Part shown: piece by piece, positions 63,487-64,000 of the stretch
How the letters are laid out: the number at the start of each line of letters is the position of its first letter
Position numbering within the stretch: the stretch's first letter is position 1
Source: JBBDQZ01 sp040905705
GTDB taxonomy: Bacteria; Bacteroidota; Rhodothermia; Balneolales; Natronogracilivirgulaceae
NCBI GenBank assembly: GCA_040905705.1
Contig: JBBDQZ010000024.1
Coordinates: forward strand, 80,895-144,894
Reading direction: 5' to 3'
Length of the DNA: 64,000 nt
Program-made: the position numbers and the translations under genes
Notes under the pieces: model-generated
What the model saw: the letters and a program-made list of their open reading frames with translations, nothing else
What the model was told of the DNA's origin: nothing
The model's database searches: none

Positions 63487-63927
63487 ATGAAAGTAGTAGT
63501 TCAAAGAGTTTCGGAAGCATCTGTTAAGATAGATGATAAAGTGTCAGGGAGTATTAAAAGAGGTCTTCTTCTCTTTATTGCGGTGCATAGAAATGACAGT
63601 GATGAACAAATGAAATGGGTTGCAGATAAATGCTGCCGGCTCCGAATATTTGAAGATGAAAACGGAAAAATGAATAGAAGTATTGAAGACGTTGGTGGCA
63701 AATTACTTATCGTATCTCAATTCACCTTATACGGAAAGGTGGCAAAAGGATCACGTCCAAGTTTTATCCATTCGGCCGGATCGGAAAAAGCGGAAAAAAT
63801 GTATCATAAAATGATTGCATATATGGAAAAAACGCTGCCTGGGAAAATTCAGACCGGTGTTTTTGCCGCAAATATGAAGGTGTCTTTGGTCAATGACGGG
63901 CCGGTTACAATTATTATTGAGCGATAA
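63487..63927 (+). CDS. dtd: D-aminoacyl-tRNA deacylase
   Basis: 146 residues. Removes D-amino acids wrongly attached to tRNA. MKVVVQRVSEASVKIDDKVS at the start, the active-site SQFTLYG segment (LLIVSQFTLYGKVAKGSRPS) and the C-terminal GPVT motif (LVNDGPVTIIIER) are all present. Normal length. The 73 bp left to the window edge show no further complete gene. Confidence 0.97.
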   Translation: MKVVVQRVSEASVKIDDKVSGSIKRGLLLFIAVHRNDSDEQMKWVADKCCRLRIFEDENGKMNRSIEDVGGKLLIVSQFTLYGKVAKGSRPSFIHSAGSEKAEKMYHKMIAYMEKTLPGKIQTGVFAANMKVSLVNDGPVTIIIER

Positions 63928-64000
63928 GAAATGATTTTTATATGATGACCTCCTCCCAAAAAACTGGTCCAATCTAAAATAGAGAATTCGGGCAATAATG

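Noticed and set aside
1..64000. CRISPR arrays, prophage or defence islands
   Set aside because: No regularly spaced repeats, phage structural genes or restriction/CRISPR proteins were seen; the gene content is core housekeeping plus one IS element.

Overview
The window reads as a chromosomal housekeeping region of a Bacteroidota-like bacterium, most likely from the Rhodothermia/Balneolales side. This placement is inferred from gene content, not from a search. Pointers are rpmB-rpmG followed by a DUF4295 gene, an S16 protein with a long acidic tail, a HU-like/SPOR membrane protein beside an ExbB-ExbD-TonB set, few strong Shine-Dalgarno sites, and some promoters resembling the TTG/TAnnTTTG type. 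Coding density is high. There is one IS3-type insertion sequence, and I see no prophage, CRISPR array or defence island.

Layout. 1-1.7 kb: 3' end of glycogen phosphorylase. 1.8-12.7 kb (all minus): gcvT, ftsK, a LolA-like carrier, an LPG-synthase-type membrane protein, an outer-membrane barrel, a HU-like and a HU-SPOR protein, then exbB-exbD-tonB; this is largely an envelope and cell-division block. 13-18.4 kb: mrp (+), then the classical ffh-rpsP-rimM-trmD-rplS translation/secretion block (-), with a 100-N assembly gap inside rpsP. 18.6-22 kb (+): fabI, ruvC, ruvA, manC. 22-24 kb (-): a metallo-beta-lactamase-fold hydrolase and two hypotheticals. 24.3-28 kb (+): tRNA-Asp with promoter and terminator, mnmG, rsmG and a WYL regulator, with two perfect parS centromere sites around the mnmG/rsmG junction. 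28-32.6 kb (-): gyrB-gyrA. 32.9-36 kb (+): rpmB, rpmG, DUF4295, yqeY-like, cvpA-like, tyrS. 36-38.8 kb (-): a PmtA-like methyltransferase and uvrB. 38.9-46.4 kb (+): tyrA fused to chorismate mutase, metH, a redoxin, a MarR regulator and an ECF sigma factor. 46.4-52.7 kb: Nudix hydrolase (-), pgsA and ftsY (+), an IS3-family element, an M28 peptidase lipoprotein and scpA (-). 53-64 kb: a sigma factor with a membrane TPR partner, ruvB, metK, cstA, a large metallopeptidase/propeller/barrel protein (+), purM (-) and dtd (+).

Most genes have clear housekeeping roles: recombination (ruvA, ruvB, ruvC, uvrB), supercoiling and segregation (gyrA, gyrB, ftsK, scpA, parS), co-translational targeting (ffh, ftsY), tRNA and ribosome maturation, and one-carbon/methionine metabolism (gcvT, metH, metK). 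The parS pair beside mnmG/rsmG suggests the region is close to the replication origin. The 526-bp AT-rich gap between divergent purM and dtd has DnaA-box-like sequences and is a tentative origin candidate. No complete new system is evident. The items most worth checking are the parS pair, a hairpin-forming intergenic element shared by mrp and metH, the rpsP gap (its ends overlap exactly and in frame), the 979-residue exported metalloprotease-like fusion, and the sigma/TPR pair.
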